Source of the DNA: Chloranthus sessilifolius
Taxonomy: Eukaryota; Streptophyta; Magnoliopsida; Chloranthales; Chloranthaceae
DNA: 64,000 bases
NCBI GenBank assembly: GCA_021018995.1
Contig: CM037588.1
Coordinates: 88,386,765 to 88,450,764, forward strand
Direction: 5' to 3'
The stretch's first letter is position 1; every line of letters starts with the position of its first letter. The translations under genes and the position numbers were made by a program. This document shows positions 22,240 to 35,332 of this stretch, piece by piece. A model generated the notes under the pieces. The model had not been told where the DNA came from and did no database searches. It saw nothing but the letters and a program-made list of their open reading frames with translations.

Positions 22240-22959
22240 GGATCCGCAATCATTTTTAAATTCGGTGGTGGAGTCTTTACCTTGCAGAGGTGTTTGTAAA
22301 GACCCCACGACCAGCTCATCAATGATGGCAACATGGAAACATTCCTCAGCAGGGAGTTGAGGATGAGTAACAGCATTATACACATTCAATTTAACTTTCA
22401 TATTTCCAAATGACACCTCCATGATGCCAGACCTGCATTGAATGCATGCATTAGCTGTAGCCAGGAATGGTCTTCCCAGAATGAGAGGGATGGCAGTGGT
22501 ACTTTTGGTTGGTTCCATGTCCAACACTAAAAAGTTAGCAGGGTAGAAAAACTTGTGTACTCCTACCGAAACATCTTCAAACAACCCCATAGGTTTCCTT
22601 TCAGACCTGACAGCTAGCTGTAACACCACTTGAGAGGGCTTCAATTCTCCCAAACCTAGCTTCTCATAGACAGAATAGGGAAGCAGGTTGACACTAGCAC
22701 CCAGAACTAGCAAGGCTTTCTCAATGGTGTGCTCCCCAATGATGCAGGGATTGTGGGGATTCGTGGTCTTGCATCTTAGGTGGTGTTGCAATTGATAGCA
22801 CTTGGTTGATTTTCTCACAAGAAAGGCCTTCTTGGATAAATGTATCCTAGATTGCCTTTTGTGGGTGCACACCTCTTTGAGAAATTTTGCATAAGCGAGG
22901 GACTGCTTGATTGCATCAAGAGGTAGATTAATTTTAACTTACTTGAATGTCTCCATCAT
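22240..22959 (-). pseudogene. I1: Athila aspartic protease
   Basis: Cleaves the gag-pol polyprotein. The frame reads KAFLVRKSTKCYQLQ, CIIGEHTIEKALLVLGASVNLLPYSVYEKLG and then IPLILGRPFLATANACI. The active site, expected as DLGAS, is VLGAS here: the catalytic Asp (GAT) is GTT at about 22703-22711. Linked upstream to gag and downstream to RT in the same frame. Confidence 0.8.
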
Positions 22960-24599
22960 TTCCTCAATTTTGTGTTTCCTTTGTCAAAAGGAGAACCGAC
23001 TTCATTGCATGGGGAAATGGGAGGTGAGGAACAAATTTCTCCTCCTCATCTTTTCAACAATTTTGTTATTTTTCTTTTTCATTTTTTGAATTTTCGATGT
23101 AAATCAATGACCATATTGCTATCCAAATTTGTTGTTCCTGCACTTGTTCTTCATCTTTTTCCTCTTCACTACCCATCGTGTTGTTTATTATTCTTCCACT
23201 TCTCAAAGTAGTCACTTTTGATTTCCTCATGGCCATTTGAGGATTCTCCAACCATGAACTCCCTTAGGATTGTTCAGTTGGCCGGGTAGTTTACCCTCTT
23301 CTCTCTTAGCCAATGAATTTGAGAGTTGGCCCAGTTTCTTCAATTTTTAATGCTCTGTTGTGAAGGTTCACAGACCGAGACAGAGTTCCAAGATTTTGAA
23401 GTGAACTCAAGACCCGCTCTTCAAAGGTCGTGGATCTAGGAGGGGTGGGTCAGTGCATCACGCATGGCTTGTTGTTGGTTAGGTCAAAATTTGATTTATT
23501 ATAAAAATTTCACGATATGGCCGAAAGGTGTTTGAAAGGTAATTGATTTTGCTAATGTAATTTCGATTCCACCTCGAGATTAGGATGAGATCTCCATGGG
23601 TAGTCATTCGATTGCATCTGTCCATAAGATGAGTGCATGAGCTTGTTCCATCATGAGTTCGGAAATTGTGATGCGTATGGACATTGATCAATGGAATGAG
23701 TGGGGACGCATATCGACATGCCTCTACTCTTGACCCATTTGGAGCTTTAAATGAGTCCATCCCTATCAAATTTTGTGGTCAAATTATCCACTTTCCTTTC
23801 CATTCATTGACTTCATAAACTTTCCTCTTGTGAATTGGGGATTATTCATCCTAGTTTGGATTCTCGGTCCCTTGGCGTAGATTCCTGCTGGGTTGAATTT
23901 TCTCCAATCACCTCAAAGAGGTCCCAAACCTCTTCAAGCTTTTTTAAAGTAGGTACCTCCACAAGAGGCATCCACCATGTTCTTGCCCTTCCGATCAGTT
24001 CCATGATAGAAGCTTTGAACCAAATTGCCATTTAGGAATTTGATGGTGAGGGCATTGCCTTATCAGCTTTTTAAACCTTTCCCATGCTTCATGGAAAGTT
24101 TCAAATGAGTTTGGGAGAAAGAGATGATGCTTTGTCTCGGTTGGCTGGTTTTAGTCATTGGGAAATATTTTGACAAAATTGACATTGCAAATCATTCCAT
24201 GATGTGATGTCGTTTGGTGCTAACATAGATAACCATGCTCTAGCTTTGTCCTTTAATGAAAAGGAAAGAGCCTAAGCTTGGTTGCCTCTGAACCAGTCGG
24301 CTATGTTAAATGTTGTGCATAAAGCCATAAATTCATCAATGTGTTTGTAAGGGTCTTCCTTACTCAATCCATGGAATGAAGGCAACATTTGGATGGTGGA
24401 GGACTTAATTTCATAATTTCCCTCACTGTGGGAAATTGAATGCAAAATGGGAATTATAAGCACCGAGGCAAAGTAGTCTCTTAACAATCTCTGTTCTTCA
24501 CCCATTTCAGCGGATGTCATGATGTATGTCGGTTTCTTAGGAGTCTTTCAACCACGAATTTAACGGGAGAATCTCGAGTTGAGGTTCTCTGCCAAACAT
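22960..24599 (-). pseudogene. I1: Athila gag (frameshifted)
   Basis: Capsid precursor. Start ATG at 24597-24599 (MFGREPQLEI). The capsid domain is partly readable at 24520-24272 (SSTIQMLPSFHGLSKEDPYK, HIDEFMALCTTFNIA), and later KAPNGSRVEACRYA at the zinc-knuckle position (about 23760-23690), whose cysteine pattern is broken. Compared with I3, several frame changes fall at CAG/CTG triplets (for example near 24558). Confidence 0.75.
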
Positions 24600-24744
24600 A
24601 CAACTCGAGAGAGTTTGGTCTGACAAACTGTCTATTTAAGAACTTTCCTTTCCTTTTACATTGTCAGTTGCATAAAAATAACAACAAAATTAATAAATGA
24701 GATAAATAAATGAAAATAAACATAGGTCTATCTATTTTAGAACA

Positions 24745-24767
24745 AACTTCCCCAACAGCCAAAAACT
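24745..24767 (-). promoter_or_regulatory. I1: damaged primer binding site
   Basis: The position equivalent to the intact site in I3 (45953-45969) reads CCCCAACAGCCA on the + strand: the GG, CGG and CG parts are missing. Confidence 0.6.
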
Positions 24768-26608
24768 TGATGTCGCTCCAAGTGTGCCATAATTGTGCAT
24801 TATGAATCAAAATTAAAGAATTAAAGAATGCTAGGTTATATGGATGTTAACTTATGAAAGGGATATCAAGACATTAGGCTAACAACGGCTGCAAGATCAG
24901 GCCAATTGTAGCAAGTTTTAAAAGTAAGTATTTCAAGATCGTCCACAGAGAATTTTGTCTAAACCGAGAGATAAACCTCCGGATCATGCTGCTACCGATC
25001 CGCTCTATAATATCTAAAAAAAGAATAGATAAAAGAGTGTTGGATTGTGTCACATTTAACTATAAGCAAATAAAGAAAGAACTAACTACATGATCCAGAT
25101 TCGAGTTGGGGAGATGTTTAAAATAAGACAAATGCGGAAATAATAGCTTCATGTACTTTAGCCTCACGAATTTTAATGGAGAATCAGTTCAACAGAGCGA
25201 TTCAATCTTCATCGGCTACCGACAGATGTAAGAGAAATAAATCGAATTAAGGAATAGGTTTAGACTTATGGCTATGATCCGTCCACTTAAATGGTCACGG
25301 ATCATCCAATAGTTGTGGCCTATTCTTTAGTTGAATATGAACATCATCCGTAAATGTCTTTGCTAGAATTAGGTTACCAACGCTAATTCGCATTGTAAGT
25401 GATGAATTAAGGAAGTTGCATGCGGATGAGTGAATCTAAAGAAGTCTAATGCACTAAGGTGAACATTGAGAACCCTCGACATGACTCAATGGAGAAGACA
25501 CAAATTCTGACAACCTTTTAAAATCCAAAATTACAATTCAGAGCACGGCTTCTTAGAGAGCCCTCGGACTTACAGCCTTGAATCCGAACTTGGAAGTACA
25601 AATCACTCACAATGGCTCTCAAAGGTAAACTACAAGAAGGATTACAGGGGTTCGGATAAGCTATCGACCGAATGAGGGAAACAGAGATGAACACTCTAAA
25701 ATCTGGATGCCCAATTTGGTAATGGCTTCTCTATTTATACTTTTCCTCCATCCTGCATGGTTGGATTGACCAATCAGAATGCTTTAGATCTGGATTGCCC
25801 AATGAGGGTTGAGCACGGATCCAGATCTGTTTTAATGGAAATGCTCGATCGGTTCGCCAATCAGTGCGAAGCATCAATTCATTATGGGTTTGAAATTGCT
25901 TGAGCTCGAAGTTCTGCGTAATTTAACTGGGCGCTCACATGGGTTGGAATATGCCTTCGATCTTGATTGGAACCTTCCGAATGTTCCCGGTCTTTTGATT
26001 GCATTGAGCGTGCAAAGTTTCAAATACCCTTCGACGAGTAAAATCCCGAATGCCATTTCGCATAGTTTAAGGGCTTTTTCGCAAAGTAGTTTAACTCCAG
26101 AAGCTCTCTTCGCAAAGCATTTTGGCTTCAGGAGATCTTTTCGTGGGGTTTCAGTTCTTGTTCGAATTGGTCTTCTCTTCTTTTCGCAGAGGTAAATCTT
26201 CTATTCGAACAGTTCTGTATCCTTTCGAAAAGCTCATTTGCAGTTTATTCTCTCTTCGCTTAGTCTCGTGTTCTTTCGAATAGTAGAAGTTCTTTGCGAA
26301 TTGAACTCTAGGCTCCCATTCTTCTTTCTTGCGAATTGACTTTTAACTTGATTTTTCTTTCGAATGGCTCTCTCTCTTGCTTGTGTTTTATGCGCTCTTT
26401 TAGACCCTCTTTAGCCATTCTTGAGGTTTCTTCACTCCTTCTTTAAACTTGACATGAGCTGTCGACTTTTTGATCTTTTGGGATGCTTTTGGATTTGGAC
26501 ACATCGATAGGTTAGGTAAAATGCACACTAAAGCACTTATTTAGTCTTCTCAAGGGTCTTTCAAGGCTCATGTTTAGGGGTGAAAAATGGTATTTTCACT
26601 ACTTAACA
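24768..26608 (-). repeat. Athila LTR2 (inner)
   Basis: 1841 bp. TATA box TATAAATAG on the - strand at 25731-25739. Many lesions at CAG/CTG relative to the other LTRs, for example CGGATCATG (24980) where LTR1 has CAGATCTG (14421). Shared by I1 (as its 5' LTR) and I2 (as its 3' LTR). Confidence 0.9.
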
Positions 26609-28404
26609 CACCCCAAACCTAAGCTTTGCTAGTCCACGAGCAAAGAAGCGTAAAAGCAAAATAAAGAGCCACTTTTGTAGGAAGCACAGTGCATTTAGCA
26701 TATGCAACAAGCTTTTAAACCCCTAGGTGATCCCTAGAGGAGGAGTGAAGTCTCCGAGGGTTTTCAGTGAAGGTACCCCAAACTTCTCCATGGGACAAGG
26801 TTGGCATTAGTGCCTTTGTCATCCCATGAGCAATCAAAGATCAAAATTAGTTACTCTTGAATCAATGTTTAAACAGAAATTTAGGTTTATTGTTTGCAAG
26901 GATTTCAACATTTATAAACCTTATGAATGTTTCACTCTTTCCAATCTGTGAGCAGCCATAGAAATCATGCAAATGTGTGATAGTTCATCATTTGAATAAA
27001 AATTAGGTTATAAGTCATACTTAATGTGCTCAAGTTCCAACCCAAACACTTACCAGGGTGTACTCTCATCAAGATTTTTGTTGAAGGGTTCATTTTCACT
27101 CAAGCTCAAGAGAAGTTACATCTCCCAAATGGATTTGTAAGCATGAGCATAGGCATGATTCTCAGGTCTTGGCATCCTTGACATCTCCTCACCATAGATT
27201 GGGAAGCGCTTATCTCCACATGACAGTTCACTCAACTTTGGATCACAAGGACTTTTAAATTTGGGTTTGTTGTATGGCTCGTGGAGTGAGGTTTCGTGGA
27301 TAGGAAGGTTGAGCAGTGTTTGGATTTTTGAAGTCGGGAATTGAAGGAGGTGGTTCATGACTCCACCTTCTTGAGTTTAACTTCTTTTGAGATTCTCGTG
27401 TTCAAAGTACTCAGTTCTTCTTCCTTTGATCTTGAATTTTCAACATAAAGTTCCCCTTTTTGCCTTTTTTTTTTTTTTTGCTTGCTTCTTCACATTGTTT
27501 TCTTTTACTTTCTCACCACCACTCGCCCATTTTTGAGGTATTTCTTCTTTATTTATTTTGATATTTGCCCGAAATGTTCCATCTTTACTTCTTTCTCCTT
27601 TAACTCTGAATTCTCAAGGTGAGGGAAGGTGAATTGGTTCCATTGGTTCGGTGCAAGAAAAATGGGTGTTTTGATGAAGCATTGTAGGATTTATAGCTCA
27701 ATTGGGGTACAAACAAGGCGAGATCTTTCTTGGTTGGTTCTTAAGCTCAAGCATTTGTCCAAAGAAGGCCTTGATCTTTTCCTCGGTTTCATGAATCTTT
27801 GTTGCTTGTTTTGATTTGGAGTTTCCTAATTTCTAGTGGATCTAATGCCTCGGCCAGTCCTTTGAATCGAAAGGGTTGCCTCGTCACTCTTCAACAGAGA
27901 TGTAAAACATATAGGCTCAATTCTCACTGGTTATGGTTTTTCCTTGAGCTTTTAAGTATATCTTTACCTTTTCTCTTCCTGTGGACTTGCTGTATGTGCT
28001 AATACAAGTGTATTTTCTGGTGTTAACATCATGGAAATGTGGAATATTGTAGGGTTTAGAATGTCTAAATTCTTGCAAAGAAAATTTTAAAATTTCCACA
28101 TTGTCATGATTCTTAAGTAAATTGATTCATTTCACGATTACTTTGGTGATTGTGATGCCCTTATGCTAATTATCCCATGTAGGCGGGGACACATTTGCCA
28201 TACCCCCAAACCTATGGGGAACAGTGTCCTCACTTGGTTCAAAAGGTGGCATGGTCACATTATAGGAAAAATTGAAACAAGCAACAATAACAAGAAAAAA
28301 TAAACGAGAAAAAAAAAAAAAAATGACATGGAGAATGGGAGAAAGTAAAGTTTATTAACTAGAAACATTTTACATAAAAAAAATAAAAAATAAAAAGAAT
28401 AGGA
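26609..28404 (-). other. I2: polypurine tract and 3' region
   Basis: Same organisation as 16062-17849. The polypurine tract abuts LTR2. The conserved - strand frame is 27358-27116 (SELSCGDKRFPIYGEEMSRM). A-runs lie near 28310-28400. The remainder has no recognisable gene. Confidence 0.6.
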
Positions 28405-29215
28405 CAGTGTTTTTAGGGAGGGGGGGTGGAGGTGGAGGGTGGAAGTGGCGGGGAAGGTTGAGTTTTGTTTTTTCCGAGGAGGCGGAGTTGGGCCTCCTTT
28501 TCTTTGGCCAAAATCGCGAGGACCTCTTCAAATTCGTCCCGGAGGTGGGCGGATCTGGCACCTTCGGTGGTGGTGGGTCCACATGGGGTAAAAGCGGTGT
28601 GGTGGCTTATTGGCTTGGTTCGGTCATTTTGGAAGGGTGGGGAAAGATGTGGGGAATTTGGTAGAGGTTGGTTATTTATAGGTAAGGTGGGAAGCCGAAA
28701 GGGTGGGACTTGAATGGGGTGGCTACCTCCTGCAATTTGGCTGGGAATGGGCAAGTCTGCTAGGAGTAAGGCAAGGTTGGGTGAGATGGGTGGGGTTTGA
28801 ATAATAGGGGTGGTGGGTGTGGAAGGGGTATCTGGAATGGCAATGATAGATGGAGGGCTATCTGGGATAGGGGAGGGGGTGGGGGTGTAAGGGACCAGGC
28901 CTTCAATGGCAGTCAGAGGTGCAGCAGAAGAGCTGACAGCCTCAGGACTGTGAGGAAGGGTAGGGGAGACAGCTGAGATTCTGGGCTGGAAACATCACGG
29001 GCAGGCTCTTCATGGCGCACTTTCTTTCCTTTCTCAGCCCTATCTGCTTTGTTCATGGATAGTTTTCTCTTTGTAGATTTTGGGGCTTTGCCTTTGGCTT
29101 TTGGGGGTGTTTTGGCTGTCTTCTTGGCTGAAGATTTAGGGAACATGGCAGCAAGGGATTTCTCTGTTTTTCCCATATTTAAAATGGCCTCAAGTGTATG
29201 CTTAACTACCAGCAA
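28405..29215 (-). pseudogene. I2: third ORF, Lys-rich start, Pro-rich middle
   Basis: Best-preserved copy of the extra ORF. The first 100 codons (29215-28913) read MLVVKHTLEAILNMG..., then a Lys-rich basic stretch (KAKGKAPKSTKRKLSMNKAD...GKKVRHEE) that could be a nuclear-localisation or nucleic-acid-binding tail. A second frame (28754-28413) is Pro/Ser/Thr-rich and ends in a charged segment LRDEFEEVLAILAKEKEAQ. The frames would join with a small shift. No signal peptide or membrane helix. I do not recognise the family; an env-like identity is only suggested by position. Confidence 0.5.
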
Positions 29216-29479
29216 TCACAGAAAAATTTGAGCAAGAATAGAGAAAGTTACCGCGATCTAGGGGTTTCCTCTGTTTGGGTTTCTTTGCTTTGAACAGATC
29301 GCGCAGCTGGGCTCTACCCTTTTGATTTCTGACAAGAGAAAAAGCGCAGAAGATTAGAATAGATGGTGGTTATTCGTGTGGAGCTCGTGAGAGAAGAGGG
29401 TGAGCTAGGGTTTTGAAAAGGGGTTTTGCTTGGGAGAGTGTTTGCAGATATCCAGTGACTTTCAAAATGACCTAATATA

Positions 29480-29815
29480 CTAACAAGTAAAATCGCAAAG
29501 CACCCTTAAGTGTTCGAAAAGTTCCAAAAGAGTCCTTTTCTCTATTTCGAATAGCAAAAGTGTCTTTCGAAAGGTAAAAAATCTTGAGAAAGTGTAGTTC
29601 AAAGAACGAGCTTGATGTCTATTCGAAATGGATTTGGCTCCAGAAAGATCTTTTCGCAAAGGACTTCTCCCCAGATTTTCTATTCGAAAAGGAAATTTTA
29701 ACTATTCGAACAGAACATGGTTCTTTTCGAGTAGTTCATTACAGCTCCAGAATCAATTCGAATAGAACTTTGAACTTTTCGAAAAGTACTTTTTACTTTG
29801 CGATTTGAACTTTGA
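29480..29815. repeat. I2: TTCGAA/TTCGCAAAG motif cluster
   Basis: Second copy of the cluster at 18890-19215, better preserved (for example TTTCGAATAG, TTTCGAAAGG, TATTCGAAATG, TTTTCGCAAAG, TTTTCGAAAAG). Confidence 0.6.
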
Positions 29816-29919
29816 AGTGTATTTACACTATGCGTACAAGAAAAATAGATGCGAAGCAGAAAAATTAGAAAAACAATGTTGTACATACATATTATACACT
29901 TTTCTACCATCAGTTTTGG

Positions 29920-31179
29920 AGATTCATGATGATAGGTGGGCGAAGGGCTCTGGGTGTTTTCAATGCATGGTTTGAGCCTCGACCATTTACCTTGAGTATT
30001 CTTCCATCCTTGGGATCGAAATATCCATGACTCGAGGGAGGCCTTGATGACAATGTATGGCCCTTCCCATCTGGATCTCAATTTGCCGAGAAAGAATTTA
30101 AGTTTAGAGTTGAATAACCATACCTTGGACCCCGGTATGAACTCTTTTCTCATGAGGCTCCTATCATGGAATGATTTAACCTTTTCTTTGTACAATCTAG
30201 AGCTAGTGTAGGCATCCATCCTCGGTTCTTCGATTCGGTGAGTTGAAGCTTCACTGTGGTTACCGACAGCAGTTAGATCCATATTAAAAGTTTTGATTGC
30301 CCACAAGGCCTTATATTCTAATTCTCTTGGTAGATGGCATGCCTTGCCATAAACAGTTTGAAAGGACATCCTATAGAGTCTTGTGGCGATTACGTATGCC
30401 CACAAAGCATCATTAAGCTTAAAGGACTAGTCCTTTCATCCTTCTTCTGATTTTTCCAAAATGTGTTTGATCTCTCTATTTGAAATCTCCACACATCCTT
30501 TGGTTTGTGGATGATAGGGGAGTGGCTACTACTGTGAGTGTGAGTACTTTTTTAATAGAGAGTCAAGCTGCATTACAAAAGTGGCTTCCCCATCACTAAT
30601 GATGGCTGGGAATCAAATCTGGAAAAAATGTGGTCTTTGAGAATCTTAAAACCACTTTGTGATCATTGGATTTGGTAGCTATGGCCTCAATCCACTTGGA
30701 GACATAATCCACTACCAAGATGAAATTGTTTCCATTAGAAGGGAAAGGGGCCCATAAAATCTATGCCCCAAACATCAAACAACTCAACTACTGTGATTGG
30801 CTAGGGCATTGAGTTTCTTTTGGAAATCTTGGCGATTTTTGGCGATTAGCAAGATTTACGTAAGGCATCTTTAAAGATTGTGGGCCAATAGAAACCACAC
30901 TGCAGAATTTTTGGTATTTTATTACTTAAATGGCCTCCACGAACTGTTCATGACACATTGACAATATGCCGGGAATTCATGGTCCCGGGACACACTTCGA
31001 TCACTTGGCACAATTCTTGAATAGATAAGGATCTTCCCAAATGAAATGTTTAACTTGTGAAGAAAAGATCTTTATCCATTCTATTCCAATGTTGAGGAAT
31101 CATCCAATAGCCAAGAAGTTGACTATGTTTGCAAACCAAAGGATGTGGGTATTGATGGCAAAAGTTGCTCATCGAAATG
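29920..31179 (-). pseudogene. I2: Athila integrase (broken)
   Basis: The C-terminal part is readable in the frame 30405-29698 ([61 protein letters not shown]). The core lies at about 30950-30450; the second catalytic Asp region reads ISDG on the - strand near 30600. The zinc region near 31100-30900 is frameshifted. Compared with I3, the catalytic ISDG is kept here. Confidence 0.75.
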
Positions 31180-32739
31180 ATTCATTAATGGGTAAGCTAT
31201 CATCCTCGGTATTGAGAATTCGGATAAGTGATCGTACCACCACATTCTCCACTCCTTTCTTATCCTTAATCGTAGATCAAACTCACCTGTAATAGGAGGA
31301 TCCACCGATTAATCTGGGCTTGGTATCCTTCTTAGACAGAAGGTACTTTAGGGCAGTGGTCGATAAACACCACAATTTGTGAACCTAAAACATAAGGCTG
31401 AATTTTTCCAATGCAAACACAATGGCGGCTCTTTCTCGGTTGTTGTGTAGTTGAGCTGGGCATCTATCATGGATCTGTGGCATAAGCTATGACATGGGGA
31501 AGCTTATCCTTTCTTTGCCCTAGGACAGCTCCTAGGGCATAGTCTCGATGCATCACACATCGACTCAAAAGGGCTTTGAATAGTCGGGGGCGCAAGATGG
31601 GAGCTGAAATCGAGACATTTCTTAAGGACCTCAAAGGCATCATGCATTCATTAGTAAACACAAAGGAACATCTTGACACGATAAATGACAGTGGCTTGGA
31701 AATTTCTTTGAAATCTTTGATGAACCTCTATAAAATCTGCATGCCCTAAGAAACTTGATTTGCTTAGCAGTTACGGGAGGAGGCAAATGTGCAATTAGAT
31801 CAATTTTGCTTGGTCCACCTCTATGCCTTTATGGGAGACCACATGTCCTAGGACAATGCCTTGGGTGACCATAAAATGACTCTTTCGACTTAGAACCAAA
31901 TTGGTTTCTTCACATCTTTGCAACACCAACTTGAGGTGGTGTAAGCATTGGGAAAAAGTGTCTCCATAAATTGAAAAGTCATCCATGAAGATCTCCATGA
32001 ATTGATCAATCATGTCGGAAAAGATGGCATACATGCATCTTTGAAAAGTAGCAGGGCATTGCAAAGACCAAAGGGCATCCTCCTATAGGCAAAAGTGCCA
32101 AAGGCGGTGAAGGTGGTCTTTTCTTGGTCATGGGTATCTGGTTGTATTTACCCATCAAGGAAAGAGTCTGCACCAACTCAATGAAGAGAAATGGTCTTTC
32201 CTTGTCATGGTATTTAATTTTCGTAGTCTATGACCCTCCATCCAGTTGTTTATGCAGTGGACATAAGTTCTGATTAAATTTGCTACGTTGATGCAGATTT
32301 CTTAGGCACCACACATGTGGGTGCTACCCAGCGTCTGAAATGGGTAAATGACCTTTGACATCTAGCGACTTGACAACTTCCTTCATTACCACTTCTTGCA
32401 TGTGAAGTTCAACCTTCTTTGCATTTCTCTGAAGGCTTGGCATCCTCTTCCAGTGGATCTTATGCATGCATCTGGTTTTTCTTTTCCTAAATCAGAATCT
32501 AATTGCTTTCTTGTCTTGTTTAGACTGCCTCTTCTTGCTCCTTTGTAGGAGAAGAAATAATCAGTAGTGTTTGATGATCTCCCAAAACATATTGATTTTG
32601 AAATTTGAGTTCAATTAAGAGAAAGAGGGCAAAGGTACCTTGGTAACTTGTGGAAGAGGGAGGAAGCAGTCTCCAAGAGGAGAACTTGATGATTGTTGGT
32701 GTGCCTTGCACAGCATGAGACTCCCTTTGAATTTGATCT
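31180..32739 (-). pseudogene. I2: Athila RT and RNase H (broken)
   Basis: The RT palm is readable at 32064-31795 (MQCPATFQRCMYAIFSDMIDQFMEIFMDDFSIYGDTFSQ, catalytic MDD at 31986-31978), followed by LVLQRCEETNLVLS and GHVVSHKGIEVDQAK. The RNase H start is readable at 31530-31467 (DYALGAVLGQRKDKLPHVIAYA). The early RT frame is visible near 32580-32520. Several frameshifts. Confidence 0.75.
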
Positions 32740-33439
32740 CCTTTTCCTTCTTTCTCTGGATCCCCAATCATTTTTAAATTACGTGGTGGAGTCTTTACCT
32801 TACCCAGAAATGTTTGTAAAGACTCCTCCACCGACTCATCAATGATGTCAACATGAAACATTCACTCAGGAGGAAATTGAGGTTGAGTAATGTGACGTAT
32901 ACACATTCAATTTAACTTTCATATTTCCAAAAGAACACCTCCATGATGCAGGACACGCATTGAATGCATGCATTAGGTTGTGGCCAGGAATGGTCTTCAG
33001 AATAGTGAGGGATGGCGGTGGTACTTTTGGTTGGTTCCATGTCCAACACTAAAAAGTCACAGGTAGAAAAACTTGTCTACTCCTACCAAAACATCTTCAA
33101 TCAACCCCATAGGTTTCCTTTCAGACTGTCACTAGTCATTGTAACACCACTTGAGTGGGTTTCAATTCTCCCAAACCTAGCTTCTCATACAGAATAGGGA
33201 AGCAGTTGACACTAGCACCCAGTGATCTAGCAAGGCTTTCTCAATGGTGTGCTCCCCAATGATGCAGGGATTGTGGGGATTCCTGTGGTCTTGCATCTTA
33301 GGTGGTGTTGCAATTGATAGCACTTGGTTGATTTTCTCCACAAAGAAAGGCCTTCTTGGATAAATGTATCCTAGATTGCCTTTTGTGGGTGCACACCTCT
33401 TTGAGAAATTTTGCATAAGCAGGGACCTGTTTGATTGCA
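32740..33439 (-). pseudogene. I2: Athila aspartic protease (active site frameshifted)
   Basis: Reads CIIGEHTIEKALLDHWVLV where DLGASVN is expected: two extra bases next to a CAG (about 33220) shift the frame at the catalytic site. Later protease text and the LILGRPFL-like flap region are scattered between frames at 33100-32950. Confidence 0.7.
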
Positions 33440-35164
33440 TCAAGCAGAGGTAGATTAATTTTAACTTGCTTGAATGTCTCCATCATTTCCTCAATTTTTG
33501 TGTTTCCTTTGTCAAAAGGAGAAACTGACTTCATTGCATGGGGAAATGGGAGGTGAGGAACAAATTTCTCCTCCTCATCTTTTTCAACAATTTTGTTATT
33601 TTTCTGTTTTTCATTTTTTTGAATTTTCTGATGTAAATTAACAGCCATACTGCTATCCAGCTGTTGTTCCTGCACTTGGTCTTCATCTTTTTCCTCTTCA
33701 CGACCCACTGTGGTGTCTATTATTCTTTCACTTCTCAAAGTAGTCACAAATTTGATTTCCTCATGGCTATTTGAGGATTCTCCAACCATGAACTGCCCCT
33801 TTAGGATTGTTCATTGTTGGTAGTTTACCCTCTCTCTCTTAGCCAATGAATTTGAGAGTTGGCCCAGAGTTTCTTCAATTTTTTAATGCTCGACTGTGAA
33901 GGTTCACCCGAGACAGTAGTTCCAAGATTTTATGAACTCAACTCAAGACCGCTCTTCAAAGGTCGTGGATCTAGGAGGCGGTGGGCTGGTGCCTTTGCAT
34001 GGCTTGTTGTTGGTTAGGCTCAAAATTTGATTTATTATAAAAATTCTATGATATGGTGAGGTGTTTGAAAGGTAATTGATTTTTTTGCTGCTTTGCTGTT
34101 GAAATTTGGTAATTTCCTGATTCCACCGAGATTAGGATGAGATCTCCATGGGTAGTCATTCGATTGCATCTGTCCATAAGACTGAAACATGAGCTTGTTC
34201 CATCATGAGTTCTGGAAATTGTGATGCGTGAAGGACATTGATCAATGGAATGAGTGGGGACCGCATATCGACATGCCTCCTCTACTCTTGACCCATTTGG
34301 AGCTTTAAATGAGTCCATCACTATCAAATTTTGTGGTCAAATTATCCACTTTCCTTTCCACTCATTGACTTCATAAACTTTCCCTCTTGTGAATTGGGGA
34401 TTATTCATCCTAGCCGATTCTCGGTGTCCCTTGGCAGAGATTCTGCTGGGTTGAATTTTCTCCAATCACCGAAGAGGTCCCAAACCTCTTCAACTGCTTT
34501 TCTCGCAAGTAGGTACCTCCACAAGAGGCATCCACCATGTTCTTGCCCTTCCGATCCATGATAGAAGCTTTGAACCTGCTGCCATTTAGGAATTTGATGG
34601 TGAGGGCATTGCCTTAACAGTTCTTTAAACCTTTCCCATGCTTCATGGAAACTTTCAGTTGAGTTTTGGGAGAAAGAGATGTTGCTTTGTCTCGCTATGG
34701 TGGTTTTAGTCATTGGGAAATATTTTGACAAAAATTGACATTGCAAATCATTCCATGATGTGATGCTGTTTGGTGCTAACATAGATAACCATGCTCTAGC
34801 TTTGTCCTTTAATGAAAAAGGAAAGAGCCTAAGCTTGGTTGCCTCTGGACCCAGTCCAGCTATGTTAAATGTTGTGCATAAAGCCAGAAATTCATCAATG
34901 TGTTTGTAAGGGTCTTCCTTACTCAATCCATGGAATGAAGGCAACATTTGGATGGTGGAGGACTTAATTTCATAATTTCCCTCCACTGTGGGAAATTGAA
35001 TGCAAAATGGGGAATTATAAGCACCAGGGGCAAAGTAGTCTCTTAACAATCTCTGGTCTTCGCCCATTTCAGCAGATGTCTGTGATGTATGTCGGTTTCT
35101 TAGGAGTCTTTCAACTTCTGAATTTAACGGGACAATCTCAGATTGAGGGTTCTCTGCCAAACAT
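33440..35164 (-). pseudogene. I2: Athila gag, capsid domain largely open
   Basis: A 251-codon open frame (35160 to 34405) includes the whole capsid domain: LPLNSEVERLLRNRHTSQ, FAPGAYNSPFCIQFPTVEGN, HIDEFLALCTTFNIAGLGPE, KDKARAWLSMLAPNSITSW, FLSKYFPMTKT, FHEAWERFKELLRQCPHHQI, VQSFYHGSEG. The ATG at 35164-35162 (MFG...) is one base out of frame with it. Downstream are the gag-protease linker (33789-33298, charged) and a broken zinc knuckle near 34270. This is the best capsid copy of the array. Confidence 0.8.
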
Positions 35165-35309
35165 ACAACTCGTAGAGAGTTTGGTACACAAACCGTTTAT
35201 TTAAGAACTTTCCTTTCTTTTACACAAACTGGCATAAAAATAACAACAAAATTAATAAATGATGATAAATAAATGAAAATAAACATAGGTCTATCTATTT
35301 TAGAACAAA

Positions 35310-35332
35310 CTTCCCTAGAATACTTAAAAACT
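35310..35332 (-). promoter_or_regulatory. I2: damaged primer binding site
   Basis: Equivalent position reads CCCTAGAATACTTAAAAAC on the + strand; no match to the tRNA-type site present in I3. Confidence 0.55.

Noticed and set aside
28407..28664. Plus-strand Gly/Trp-rich open frames opposite the third ORF (also 17879-18208, 39073-39405)
   Set aside because: They are reverse-complement shadows of the Pro-rich - strand ORF.
28405..29215. Naming the third ORF an env gene
   Set aside because: No signal peptide, membrane helix or known env motif visible; position alone is not enough.
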